DNA of 64,000 nucleotides from Uranotaenia lowii (GCF_029784155.1 NC_073691.1:51318490-51382489), one strand, 5' to 3'; shown: positions 36,761-48,398, numbered from the stretch's first letter. Translations and numbers: made by a program. The notes: generated by a model not told the origin, from the sequence alone.

Positions 36761-39283
36761 AAATTCTGACTTTCTGTGATTTTACCCAAAAATGCGGTGA
36801 CATGAAACATATAAAACTGAGTTTTTTTGTACTTGATAAACATTCAATAAATATTACCAATCTTAATATGTTTTCCCTAAACAAAGTTCAACATTCAAAA
36901 TTTTTGGTGCCATAAAAATTCTTATTTTGGAAATACGTGCAAAATTTTAAAATCTTTGAAATTCGTGAATATTTACAAAATTCTGTTTTTTGTGATGAAA
37001 ATTTCCTTAAAATTCGGCAACTTGTCTGGAAGAAGAAAAAAAACGCAAAAAAAATATTGAAACGTTAGAAATCAGTTTGAAACGTCAACTGTTTCAAATG
37101 CGACTTAACTTCAGATGACATCTCGAAAAAATGCTGACAAAAAATGTAACAAAAAATTCCTTCCCCAAACTAAACTCGTCTGGAATTTAAAAAATAGAAA
37201 TTAAAATTGACAAAAATGATGATAAAATTAAATTTAAATAGTTTTCAAAATAAAGAAATTTGACATAGGAATTGATCAAGAATTTTGTAAAAATCAAGAA
37301 TATCATTCGAGTCTGAAAAAATTATTCTGATTACAGATCTCAAATTTCGACGTAAATCTCGAATAATGCTAAAGATTGCTTGAATGCTTTAAGCACATAT
37401 GATCACCGAATTCGTGCATATATCTTAATTAAAATTTGCTCTAAACTCGGTTCAAATTCCATTTAACCGATAAAAATTTGAAAAAAGCAGATTATCAACA
37501 TGATATTCTAGGGTGGTCAGCGGATTTTCATTTTCAAATTCCCGGGTTTTCCCGGTTTTGTCGATTGAGGTGTTATATTTTTTCCGGTTTGAAAATACAC
37601 AAATAATAATGTTTATCGGGCTTTTTTTTTTTTCAAATAGAACATATTATTTAAAAATTGAACGTAAGGTTGCAAGAAGACTTAAAATTTATTCAGATTA
37701 CGGTAATATTTGTTGATATTTTTAAAGAAAATAAAGTGTAAGCAGATCGAAATGCAAAGCACACATATCACGGAGCCAAAAATTAATTTTGAAATTGGTT
37801 TCAGAATCCGAAGAACTCTAATTTCAGTTTCTACTACTGATTGCGTTGAATCTAATACTTATTAAACAATCTGAAATTTTATTTAGATTCTCGTCTATAA
37901 TACCGATGTGATTTTAGAGCCTAAGTTCTGGGTGCTGGATTTGGCTTATATTCTGGCTAAAGTCTGAATATGAATTTTCAATCCTAACTCGAAAATGTAT
38001 ATCTTAATCTGAACTTTAAATTAAAAATTTTAAAAACTTTTCAGAAGGAATTTTTGCTTTTCAAATTCTAATTTTTTTATGTTATAAATTTTAATGCAGA
38101 TAATAACAAAATATTCCAACGTGATTCCGTCACTCATACACTTATGATCTGTAATTTTAGAATCGTACAAAAACTTGGTATCTTATTCCACATTTTGTTT
38201 ATGAACGAAATAATACGGTTTAAATTTTTGTTTTCTGCATCTTTCCTCTTTGGCCTTATGAATTTTAAATTTTCAAGAGTTTATATTGATTTGATATTAA
38301 AAACCTATTTTCAAAACCAGATAAATTACGTCCATCGAAGATTTGCTACTGTGATTTTTTAACTAACTTTTTGATCGTTTTTGATAAATTTCAGTATGTA
38401 TTAGTATGTATTTTTTCTTCCATACAAAATTATATCGCGTTACGCTTTCAGAAATCAATGATGGAATAGTGAAAATCAATCATTCTGTACCAATGAAGAA
38501 TAATTCCATTTACCTATTAGATAGATGTTAGGCATATGCAGTTAACTACAAATTCACATCACATCTTTGATGTCGCAATATTATTAAAAATAATTCTTTT
38601 AACTTTTTTCTTCATCCGGATATGCAGGTCTAATTTTCCTTTTTCCGTAAACAAAGTTTAGTAAGGTATAGAATTCAGCAGAAACTTAGAAAAAACCTCA
38701 AATATGTATAATAAATAATTCTGACATTTCGACAATATTTCTTAGGATGTCTGAAAATGGAGATAATACCTAGTTGAAATTAAATTTAAAATCTAAGGAA
38801 AAACTCTTAGAAGCAAAATATCAATAAATTTTGTAAAAATCGTGTTATATACTCACAAAGAAATTATCTCAAAATCTGGTTTATATTGTAAAAAAATTGA
38901 GTTAAAAAAAGGAAACTTCTTAAAAATTTAGATAGAAAAACAAAAAAATGTTTGAAAAGTTAAAAGCTATAAATATAATAAATATCAATAACGATAAAAT
39001 TCGGCTAAAAATAAGGCTTTTGGGAGGATGGTCAAATGGTCACATTCGGCTCAATTGGCGTAAAATGCAAATTTACTACAAATTTACTCTTACTAATTTA
39101 TTAATGGTACTATAATGGTATCATAATTGTAAATTATATTAGTCCAATTTCCAAAAGGGAACTATTCACCCAACAATGTTCAAACTATCTCGACAAGTTT
39201 GTGCAATATACTTTTTCTTCAAGTTGGTGATGATCTTGTTATTTGAAATAAACTTCTCCTTTTATTTAGTTGGAGAAGTTAAG
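36761..39283. other. AT-rich DNA, no gene recognised
   Basis: Featureless AT-rich sequence. Near 37508-37560 a CTAGGGTGGTCAGCGGATTT segment followed by CCCGGGTTTTCCCGG looks like the edge of a degraded repeat. No coding frame of note. Confidence 0.4.
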
Positions 39284-39775
39284 TACAGATCCCGTTCACT
39301 TTTGGCAACACGGCCGTTCATTTTTTGTTGCCAAAATCGAACGGTTTCTCACCTTTTTTTCACTTAAATATTACTACAACACAATTTTTGTGATTCTCAT
39401 CAACGTAATTTTAAGTCAATTTTCGACCATATTGAAATTTTTTTTATCATACTTTTAATGCATTTAGCACTATTTTCTTGTTTTTTTTTTTGTCATGTTT
39501 GTGATTTTTGACATTCTTAATAATTCTTTTGTTTTGTATTTGTATTTTATTTTATGAAATTTTCATCTTATCGTCATTTTAGAGTTTTTTTTGAAAATTT
39601 TTTTTTTGTTGTTGTATTTTGTCACCATTAAAGATCGTAAAAACATATTTCTGGTGCTTGTATAAATTATAGCTAAAACTATAAGGAAATGTTCTTTCTA
39701 AAACCGTTCCAAAATGTTGCCAAAATATTCCGATGTTGCCAAAATCGAATGTTGCCAAAAACGAACGGGTCTGTA
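39284..39775 (+). mobile_element. T-rich TA-flanked MITE with 24-bp terminal inverted repeats
   Basis: The left end TACAGATCCCGTTC then TTTTGGCAACA (39284-39310) is the inverse of the right end TGTTGCCAAAAACGAACGGG then TCTGTA (39750-39775), with two or three differences. TA stands at both outer edges, as for Tc1/mariner-type target duplication. The element itself (39286-39773) is 488 bp, has no coding frame and is T-rich on the plus strand. A second inner CCAAAATCGAACGG hairpin arm follows the left end. Fragments of the same family appear at 5541-5605 and in the T-rich tracts near 45 and 55-56 kb. Confidence 0.75.
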
Positions 39776-40136
39776 GTACCTAGGAATCCAGCGATGCCAA
39801 TAAAAACATCTAACCCTTATATGTCTCAAGCTTCTTACTTTCTACTTTCACTTCAATCAATTTTTTTTGTCTAAGTTAGGAAACAAAACCAAAGTTGTAT
39901 GAGCCTGGATGTGCAAACCGAGAGTAAAAAATTTCTTAGCAAAATTCGGCTTATTTGATCTGTCATGGCTCTTGAATATAAGATTTTGCATGTTTTCTTT
40001 GGAATAATTTCAACAAATTAAGTAATCTGAAAATGATAAGTTTATACTCTTTTGAGTTTGTAGAATATCATTTCATAAAAAAATGTATATTTATTTCATT
40101 TATTCTTTTAATTCGCCAATTAAAGAATAAACTAAG
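39776..40136. other. AT-rich spacer
   Basis: No gene, repeat or RNA signal that I can support. Confidence 0.5.
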
Positions 40137-40990
40137 AAGGTGTGTATTCGAAAAAAAATGCAACACATTGTTTTGTGAATAAGGTTGGAATGCATGGATA
40201 TTAATTAGTGAAATTTTTAGCGAAGCTACCTGGTGATGTGCAATTTATATGTGCAAATTTTTGTGATAATTTGTCAAGTTGTTTTTGAGATAGCGTCCTC
40301 AAGTACTCGAAATTAAATTTTCCAATTTTTTTTCTTGTTTATCTCTGGAAATATAGGCGAGACTTGTCATCGAAAAGTTTTTTGTTGGAAATCTGCTAGG
40401 TGACCGCTAAAGAGTTCGTTTTGCTGTCCTTTCTGAAATTTTTCAAGAAATTCTCGTACTCGTACTCGTAAGAAAATCCAGTCCAAATACTTTGCGTACG
40501 ACTTGACTACCGTATTTTGTTTATTTTACCTGTGGCTTATCTAGCTTTTAGAAATAAAGTCAGGGCTTTTTATTAGACGAACCAGTCAGAAAAAATTATC
40601 TTTTGTATCATTTCCTCTATTGGTACTTTTGGATTGAGCTTGAAAAAACCTCTCACATTCCTTAACTTCATGAAATCTATCATCTTCACTTCATCTAAGA
40701 CTTCTTAAAAGATTTACCATGAGAACTTTGGTCGAATAATTGTTTTTCAGCTGTTTTTGGGTCTCTCAATGGGACTTTTCTGTATTTTTTTCGATCCTGT
40801 CCAAAAAAGTTTGTCAATGAACTTCTGTATTGGACGCTATCTCAAAAACCACTTGATAGATGGTCACCAAATTTTGTACAGGTACACATTACATTACTAG
40901 GTAGCTTCACTGAAAATTTCATCAATTTCCATCCATGCATTCAAAATTTATTCACAAAACAAAGTTCAACATTTTACACTCCTTTTGAAT
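40137..40990. mobile_element. Inverted-repeat element with arms of about 160 bp
   Basis: The left arm (40137-40300) and the inverted right arm (40832-40985) share TTTTGTGAATAA, GAATGCATGGAT, GAAGCTACCT and TTTTTGAGATAGCGTCC in order, with moderate divergence. The 530-bp interior shows no transposase. Probably an old non-autonomous DNA element; no target duplication is clear. Confidence 0.6.
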
Positions 40991-41241
40991 ATTTTTTGAC
41001 GGTCGCCATGCAAAGGTAAAGATTCATCTGTTTTCAATTTCATATTTATTAGACCAAGCCCACCGCAAGTTGCTATTTCGGTCGGTATTTTAGATGTTTT
41101 GATTGGTTGCGTTTTTATCTACTTGCATATTTTCGCACCCATTGTTGCGATCCAGGTTGGTATTTGTGTTTGTTTATTTTCTGATAGCGACTACCGGCTG
41201 CGTGGCTACCGGGTTGCTACATGAACGCATCCTGTAACAAC

Positions 41242-41386
41242 CTACTGCTCGAATGCTATTTCTCGAATCAAGTTAGCAACTGTTGGTGCGATGATGGGTT
41301 GATAAATATGTTGCTGAATGTACTCGATTCGAGGTTTAGCAACCATTGGTGGGCCTGGTCTTATTCTAGCCTTTTTGATTCTGTCT
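41242..41386 (-). CDS. Possible 3'-terminal exon, protein not recognised
   Basis: On the minus strand a strong acceptor-like sequence (TTTTTTTAATTACTTTCAG) is followed by an open frame of about 48 codons. It reads KKARIRPGPPMVAKPRIEYI and then further ordinary residues up to a TAG stop at 41242. An AATAAA (plus-strand 41173-41178) lies about 65 bases downstream. The frame is also open upstream of the acceptor to 41517, so an unspliced reading cannot be excluded. I do not recognise the protein. It could be a host gene end or a transposon relic. Confidence 0.25.
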
Positions 41387-41579
41387 CTGAAAGTAATTAA
41401 AAAAACTCCTCTATCACGTCCTAGATGCCGTCTCTGAGCTACCGTCCTTCCTACATTTCGGTGCGTACGCGTGAAATCGACAAACAATTGTTGAAAATAC
41501 CGAAAACCATAAATCAAGCTTGTGTTGTTGATATGTATTATGTGTATATGTATGTAAATATTAGTTTATATTCCAATTT

Positions 41580-43060
41580 TTTAAGGGGGCCAACTGAAAG
41601 ATGAAAAATCAGCTCATTAATGAAGACTCCGCTGTCGGTTGACAATGGGTGGCACGGCACAAATACTTCCGGTCCGATTAATCCTCCAAGTCAAGTAAGG
41701 GTAGGATTTTCCGGTCGGATTACTCGATGATAAAGCTGGCTCATCCAAAGCATTGACATGCGTTAAGCTGCTTTCGTTTCGCGTCGAGCTTGTTTAAGGT
41801 GGGATGGGACTCGTTGATGGATGCCTTCCTGTCTGTGGTTCGCGGTACATGCCCAGGAACAACCGTGTCTGGTGGCTGGGTTGCACTCCTGATGGGATCC
41901 ATGAGAGAACCCCAGATGTACTGTTGCAACCGCATGGTTGCACTTGTGCTTCCGCGGCATCGGCAGCCGCCATCCGCAATACGCAGAGGGCCCTTCTTCC
42001 TGTCTCAGCCATCCCATCCTTTGGGATCGGCTGGTGTAATAATATTGCTAATAATTTATGGCATTCAATACCGCAGGTATTAATTTTCCGCTACTACTCT
42101 ACTTACTCCAGTGTTTCTGTTTTACTGAAAACGGTTCCGGCTGCAGCATCAGATGCAGCTGCTTTTGCCGCAACACCCGAAGACCCCCAACTGGAGCATT
42201 CCGGAAACTGACGGGGTTGGAACCCACTTGGATGCCATTAACAATTCAATTAAACACAGACCAACCGAGAGAGATATGGCCGGCTGCAGCAGCTATCCGT
42301 CTTTTGGTGGAACCAGGAGGAATCCCGAGAACGCGAAATGATGATTGAGTTAATATTCCGTTCGGATGCTTGCTTGCAGCATCATTCAGTAGCAACATCT
42401 GGCTTGGTTCAGGTTCCCTGAACCTGAACAAGTCAGAACAACGTCAAATGTGGCGCTCTGGTGTGATACGCCTAAGCCAAGACAAAGCTTTGGCCGTCGA
42501 TTCTTGCGTATAAGTTCCGTACCTGGGACATGTGCGAAAATACCTTTTCCCGGTGTCGACCCGTTTCACACCTCCAGGCGTAGAGTCGTCGACAACAACG
42601 ACGCCTAAATATGCGGAACGGAATCAAATTTTCAAACAACCCCGAATGAACTCCAGAAGCACCACAAACCATTTTCCCGCGCTTTTGTGGGTGTTGGTTT
42701 TGTGCAGTCGGGCGTATTTTGTTGCATTTTTTTTTCCTAGTGTTTGTTGCCAGCGGGAAATCGACAGTTGAGTGTGGGTCGACTTCCGGCACCTGTTTCA
42801 ACAAACTGGAACACGTTCCAGAATCAACAACATTACACCAATCGTGGATGCACCCTTCCCTGCGGACAACGTTGCAAGGGCACCAGGTTGAGCTCCGATT
42901 TAATATTAAATGAAGTGAAAAGTCGGAAAACCAACCTTTTTGGGTGGGTGGAGTGCAGTAGCGGTTTCGTGTTTTTGGTTACGTTGACGTGTTTCACTGG
43001 TTGATGAACCGATCCCGGGAAATGTCTATCCATTTCCGGTTTTGGATGGTTCATTAGAAT
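41580..43060. other. GC-richer island with overlapping open frames, no gene called
   Basis: Frames are open on both strands across 41741-42211 and again at 42472-42913. As several overlap on opposite strands at the same place, high GC and lack of stops explain them as well as coding does. None shows a domain I know. This is a fair place to look for exons, but the sequence alone does not decide. Confidence 0.35.
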
Positions 43061-43415
43061 CAGAACAGGCAGGGAGATAGGGTGTCTGAGAGATTTTTTT
43101 TAAAGATTTCATTCCATCTTTTTTTTTTAAATTTTTTCCTGTATTTTGCATTACGATTTTGTTGTTTTAAATTTTTTGCTACAATGATGAAAATTTATAA
43201 ACATTACCAAAGTCTCTTTTATCAAAAATAAAACTAATGATATTTTCTCCTTCTGTTTTTCAGGTACGTTTCAAAACTCCAAGGAATTGAAAACAGGCAT
43301 CATCAAACTTTGGTCTTGTATTGAAAAGACAAAAATCATGTAATTTAATCTTTTCAAGTTTAAATGTAATGAAAGCCTAATATTCATTATTCTCGAATCA
43401 ACGATTCTGGATTTT

Positions 43416-43860
43416 TATGGCGCCAATGTGTTCGGAGTAAAATTTTTGGGGGCATTTTGAGATAATCGCATTTTAAGTTTAAAAAACATAAATATTGAGT
43501 CTGGCAACACTGTAAACAAAATTTAACAATAGCAATCGATTAACAATTATTCATAACATCTGTAGCTTCCATGGTTTCTCAGATATTCTCAAAATAAATC
43601 GCTGTTTTTGGGGAAAAGGCAAAATTTTCAAATTGCTCGAACTTTGTATCTCAAAAGTAAAATATCTCTGGAACGACGTTCTGGGTGAATGAGTGATTTT
43701 TATTTAGAATTTTACGCTGAACACATTGGCGCCATAGAAATAAAAAAAAGTGCGAGTATTTTGTGAAAATCACATTTTATGTTTAAAAAAACATAAATGT
43801 TGAGTCTAGAAACACTGTGCACAAAATTTAACAATGGCATTTGATTAAAAATAACTTGAT
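43416..43860. mobile_element. Inverted/direct repeat element with CACATTGGCGCCATA ends
   Basis: TATGGCGCCAATGTGTTC (43416-43433) and its exact inverse (43719-43736) bracket about 285 bp. A second relationship overlaps this: about 43475-43545 and 43770-43850 are direct copies sharing AAAAAACATAAAT and TTGAGTCT then AACACTG and CAAAATTTAACAAT. This suggests two partly overlapping copies of one element. No coding. Confidence 0.6.
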
Positions 43861-44039
43861 CTTCAAAACAAGAGTTCTACCTCATCTGGGAAAAGGCAAA
43901 TTTTTAAGAAGGGGAAAAGGGCTCTCATTCAAAGTGGGTGGAATTCACCCAAAACTTTGAATATTTGCATTACAATAAGTCATCCTTCTGATTCAGGGCC
44001 AATTGGCAGAAGGTCGACACATTTTTATGGTCACTTGTT

Positions 44040-44470
44040 ATGGAATGACCCAATTTTTTTTATCTTTTAATTTTTTTCATTTTTAATTAGTAATGTTCAT
44101 CATTTCTTTTCCTTTAATTTTTATGCGTTTGTTTTTTTTTTAATTTTTCTTTCTCCGTTTTTTTTAATTTTTTCTCTTGTGTTTTCTTCTAATCTGTTTT
44201 TTTTTTAAATTTATTTTTTTTAATTTTCCATTCTTATATTTTTTTTTATTTTTTTTTTATTTTTTTTTTTATTTTTTTTTATTTTTTTTTATTTTTTTTT
44301 ATTTTTTTTATTTTTTTTAATTTTTTTTTATTTTTTTTTAATTTTTTTTTATTTTTTTTTAATTTTTTTTTATTTTTTTTTAATTTTTTTTTATTTTTTT
44401 AAATTTTTTTTCTATATTTTTTTATTTTTCCATTTTTAATTTTGGTTTTTGTTGTTTAAATTTTATGTTA
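44040..44470. repeat. T-rich tract with (ATTTTTTTTT)n
   Basis: Between about 44245 and 44410 the plus strand is a run of T tracts of 8-10 separated by single or double A. This is a simple repeat of about 10-11 bp; it abuts the piggyBac-type element that follows. Confidence 0.8.
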
Positions 44471-44471
44471 T

Positions 44472-45084
44472 TTAACCTTCCCATGCCGTTCGGGTCAATA
44501 TGACCCGAAGCGCACATTTAGGATCTCTTTATCATCATTCCAATATACTGAAGAACTAGGAATTTTGACAGACCAAGTATGTTCTATGAAAATAATGATC
44601 AAATTAACGTTAAAAAATTGAAATTTGAGTTTTGAAAATCGGTTCATTGGGAAATGAAATACAGCTAAGCAAAGCAAAAATTGGATATCGTTTTTTTAAA
44701 GTTAGATTTTTTTCTACCGGAAGATCTGAGATAGCGGTCAAAACTTTCATTGGACCTCAACATATCTATACATTGTTGGATAGATGGATTCTTGACGATT
44801 TCAAACATCAATGAAACACTTAAATACAAGAAAGCTGTCAAAAGTTATGAGCATTTTAAAAATAAAATTGATTTTTCGGACTTTTTACTTTCTGAACCAG
44901 TTTCCGATAACTTGGTAATACATATCGATTTTATTTTAAAATGTGGAGTAAGAAGAACAAATTACCTACAAAATGAATATAATATCATCAAAATCGGTTA
45001 ACATTTACAGCCAGGAGAACGAAATCAAACTACATCTCAAATTTCCCCGAAACAGATATTTTGAGAACGGCATGGGAAGGTTAA
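44472..45084. mobile_element. piggyBac-type MITE with TTAA target duplication
   Basis: TTAA (44472-44475) is followed by CCTTCCCATGCCGTTC, and the exact inverse GAACGGCATGGGAAGG (45065-45080) is followed by TTAA (45081-45084). The element is 605 bp. Just inside the left end is a palindrome TTCGGGTCA, ATA, TGACCCGAA, a subterminal GGGTCA/TGACCC arrangement common in piggyBac-like elements. Internal frames (44632-45001) are short and show no DDD transposase. Perfect termini and target duplication point to fairly recent movement by a piggyBac transposase from elsewhere in the genome. Confidence 0.85.
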
Positions 45085-45804
45085 TTTATACCGTTTTCAT
45101 TGTTTTTGAGTTTTAATTTTAGATTCTTGTTTTTTTAATTTAATTTTAGATTCTTGTTTTTTTAATTATTTATGATATTAGGGTTTTTTGTTTTGTTATA
45201 AAGACTCCGCTCGATTTTGGCCATTTTTGCCATTTTTTACACCATCGACTTTTTTAATGTTTCTTCAGAAATTTTTATTTATTTTTCCCTTTTGATTTTA
45301 CTTTCTTTTTTTCTCTTTCTATTTTTGACTTTTCCCTTCCTTTAAATTTTTGTTCTTCATTTTCTTTCAGTTTTTTTTTTATTAATTTCTGTGATTTTGT
45401 ATTGGTTTTTTTTTATTTTGTTTTTTTTTCCAATTTAATACTTTCAATTCTTTTCTATTCTGAATAAAAAAATAAAATATTTTGTTTCGTACATTTTTAT
45501 TTCTCGTTTTGGTTGTTTCTAATTATTTCTTCTTAATTTATGGCGTTCTCATAGTTTTTAAATATTATTTTTCATTTTAGATTCTTTTATTTTTATTTTT
45601 TATTTTACTGGATTTTTTATTGTGTTATACAGACCCTGTTCTAATTTGGCAATTTTTGAAAAAAATCACTTTTGTTTTTTTTATCATTTTCAGATATAAT
45701 TTTTTCCCTTTGCATTTTCTTTCTGTTTTGTTGTTATTTTTTTTCATTTATTTTATTTTTTTTTGTACGGTTTTTTTGTTTTTTGTGTGTATTTTAATTG
45801 CTTC
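45085..45804. repeat. T-rich repeat, left flank of the errantivirus
   Basis: T-rich on the plus strand with two degenerate copies of the AGACCCCGTTCGATTTTGGC motif near 45206 and 45636, about 430 bp apart, each followed by a CAGATATTTTTATTTATTTT-like segment. The matching units resume beyond the errantivirus at 55.3, 55.8 and 56.4 kb, so the retrovirus inserted into an existing T-rich array. Confidence 0.65.
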
Positions 45805-46598
45805 AGTTAATGAGTTTGATGGGAATTTCTTTTTCTTCTATTTGTCACAACACTAGTTTTTCATTTACACTTCACTTTATTTGAACACCTAGTGTGCTCT
45901 TTTATTTATGTTTTACATCGAGTAGAACTGCGGAACTGAACTATGTCATCTGTACTGCACTATGGAACTGGACTGAACTGAGTTATAGAACTGAGCTGAC
46001 TACATTGGACTGAACTGAGTTATGGAACTGAACTATGGAACTGAGCCATCTGTATTGGACTGAACTGAGTTATGGAACTGAACTATGGAACTGAGCCATC
46101 TGTATTGGACTGAACTATTTACATTAGACTGAACAATCCTTAATCTCTTGGACGAGTATTTATACAGGAAATCAAGATGACGAAGTCATCTGATTCCTGA
46201 TTAAGATTTGATGGCACGCGCCAAGGTGGACATCGCCACGCGACAAAGTCGTAAACGCGCCAGGGTGACATCGTCACGCGAGAAAGTCGTAAACTCATCG
46301 GGGCATGTTATTGCCATCCTACCGTGAAAGTAAATTGTTTATAAGATTCGATGCTATCGAAGGAGCATCTCTCCGATGGATGAAGGATTGTTTTTCCTAA
46401 CTGATAAGACACGACGGCACTGGATGAGACCGTGTGTACTTGGCAATGAATCATTCCTACTTTCCTTATCTAATATAGTGCGACGGATCGGCACTGTTTA
46501 ACTAGGAGGAACGATGGAATAGTTTATGTTCTTTTAATTAATGACCTAGCGACTAACTTTTATAGTGTTTTAGTTTCTTAGCTTTTGGTTTCCTAACT
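45805..46598 (-). repeat. 3' LTR of the errantivirus
   Basis: 794 bp, beginning AGTTAGG and ending CATTAACT on the minus strand. A TATAAATA box (plus-strand 46157-46164) is followed about 34 bases later by TCAGTC, an arthropod initiator, near 46130. AATAAA signals occur at plus-strand 45901-45906 and 45876-45881. Between 45930 and 46135 lies a dense array of GGAACTGA/TGAACTGAG units, including a perfect 50-bp tandem duplication. A second pair of about 41-bp repeats (CACGCGACAAAGTCGTAAAC type) lies at 46212-46294. Confidence 0.95.
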
Positions 46599-46609
46599 CC
46601 TCTCCTCTT
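46599..46609 (-). promoter_or_regulatory. Polypurine tract
   Basis: The minus strand reads AAGAGGAGAGG directly before the AGTTAGG start of the 3' LTR, the expected primer for plus-strand DNA synthesis. Confidence 0.9.
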
Positions 46610-46700
46610 AAATTCATCTTGTCCCAAGATGACACTGATGGGCTCATGGAAAATGGATATCGTCTTCAGCTTCTCTCGTTGATGTTAGTTGATGACCTTC

Positions 46701-48398
46701 TTAGACTTTGTTTCTTGGTCGGTACTGCGTTGGCAAGTTGAGGTAGGCGTCTATGCTGCGTTTCCTCTCGAGTGATAATTCGCTTGAAGATTTGTTGATT
46801 GTTGATTTTATTTCGACGGTTGGTTCGCTTGTAGATTTCTTCGCTGTGTAGAGAACTTCGACTGTATTTCTTCTATGGAGACATACGAATGGTTTTAGAA
46901 TATATAATATTAATGCGATGGATATTATGATGGATAGAGATCCAAATGCGCCAAACAGATGTAACTTGAATGTTAGTGAATCTGTTTGTAGATTCAAGTA
47001 TTTCAAGTGTTCGCGATGTTGGAGTGTCAGATTATTTAGGTATTCCATGGGCGGTTGGTCGATTAACTCCGTCGGGTTGACAGTGAGTCCTATGGCTGGG
47101 AATTCTGGTCTTCCTGGAATTGAAATCTGGGAATTGGTATAGACTTCTCCATCTATTTTTAAGTCGCAATCTTCAAATTGTATCAAATAAGATCCATTTA
47201 ATACTCTATTGGTATCGGAGCAGTTGGATGAAATATCTACGATGGCATCGTTAATCAAGACCGAAACGTCGTTTATTCTCTTGACGGTTCCTTGGAGATA
47301 AACTTTTTCATACGTGCAATTTGTATGTTTTCCTTGAACCAGATGCTGTATGCAAATATTGGGTGTAGATAACTGACGGTCGTCACAAATGAAGAAGGGT
47401 TTGTCTTCTATACAAGGTTGGTTGATTTCAAATATGTTACTTCCATTTCTTAAAATGAAGTTACGGTTCATCAAAATTCTTTTACGATTTTTTATAAGTG
47501 AATCTATAAAATCGTATTCGTAAATTGTGTCGGATAATTTAGGTACTTTTATCATGTACGCTATATGGGTTTTATTCAACAATACTTGTGCTGTTGAATG
47601 AGATAATAATTCCTCGAATGAATTTACGATGATATTTTGATCTTCCAAAAATTTTGCAATTTTCTTGAAATCATGTAGAGACAATATTTTGCTACTAGGT
47701 ATTCCGTGTTTAGCCATGAGTATCGCTTCCTCTAAATTCTCAACTTGTTGTTGTATTGCGTCGATATTAGACATCAATATCAAAAGACTCCATTCTATCG
47801 ATCGGTTGTATCTCTGTTGGTTCTCTGATGATAATATTTGGTTAGCAAGGTCGGTTACTTCACGAAGGCGTTTGTTGACTGCGTTGTTAATCATAACCTG
47901 CTGATTGTTGTTGTCAATAAGCGAATTTATGCTGCTGTTGATGGTCCGTAGATCGTCTGCGTCGGGGCTTCCTGCAATCCATTTCCATGCGTGTCCTAGG
48001 GTATCCCATCTTTTTACTCTATTTTCCTTTCTAGGCTTTAGTTTCAAAAATGTTTCATTTAACTTTTTAGCTTTAATTTCAATTAACTCGTACAAAGGTC
48101 CGTTTATTTTTATTTGTTGTATCTCATTATGCATATATTTTATCATTTTTCCCATAATATGTAAATCTATTGGATGAAGAATCCTTATATGTCCAGTTTT
48201 TATTTTCGCTTTGCCTAGAGGCACAATCGCTAATGGGGTGTTTGTTAAATCATGTATGTGTAGTTCAGAGCATCTTGCTATTGTAGCGATGCATCTGTAA
48301 AATGCAAAAAGTAGAATGTTTTTACTCTCGAATATTAGTTTTATGTATCTTTCTCCCTTTTTTATCAATGACATAGGTATTATGATTTTCTTTAACAT
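46701..48398 (-). CDS. Errantivirus envelope glycoprotein (Env)
   Basis: 565 residues from the first ATG; overlaps the end of pol by 77 bases in another frame. It belongs to the insect gypsy Env family, related to the baculovirus F fusion proteins. A furin-type RVKR site at residues 127-130 is followed at once by the conserved WDTLGHAWKWIAGSPDADD region. Cys residues around 329-411, several N-X-S/T sites, a membrane anchor at about 479-507 and a 60-residue Ser/Lys-rich tail follow. A weak hydrophobic stretch at 28-41 could be the signal peptide, but in this family env is read from a spliced mRNA, so the true N terminus may differ. The role is membrane fusion and possible cell-to-cell transfer. 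No internal stop is seen. Confidence 0.9.
   Translation of the reverse strand: MLKKIIIPMSLIKKGERYIKLIFESKNILLFAFYRCIATIARCSELHIHDLTNTPLAIVPLGKAKIKTGHIRILHPIDLHIMGKMIKYMHNEIQQIKINGPLYELIEIKAKKLNETFLKLKPRKENRVKRWDTLGHAWKWIAGSPDADDLRTINSSINSLIDNNNQQVMINNAVNKRLREVTDLANQILSSENQQRYNRSIEWSLLILMSNIDAIQQQVENLEEAILMAKHGIPSSKILSLHDFKKIAKFLEDQNIIVNSFEELLSHSTAQVLLNKTHIAYMIKVPKLSDTIYEYDFIDSLIKNRKRILMNRNFILRNGSNIFEINQPCIEDKPFFICDDRQLSTPNICIQHLVQGKHTNCTYEKVYLQGTVKRINDVSVLINDAIVDISSNCSDTNRVLNGSYLIQFEDCDLKIDGEVYTNSQISIPGRPEFPAIGLTVNPTELIDQPPMEYLNNLTLQHREHLKYLNLQTDSLTFKLHLFGAFGSLSIIISIALILYILKPFVCLHRRNTVEVLYTAKKSTSEPTVEIKSTINKSSSELSLERKRSIDAYLNLPTQYRPRNKV

Noticed and set aside
44632..45001. Short frames within the piggyBac-type element as a possible transposase
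   Set aside because: They are 60-83 codons and lack the DDD catalytic motifs; the element is non-autonomous.
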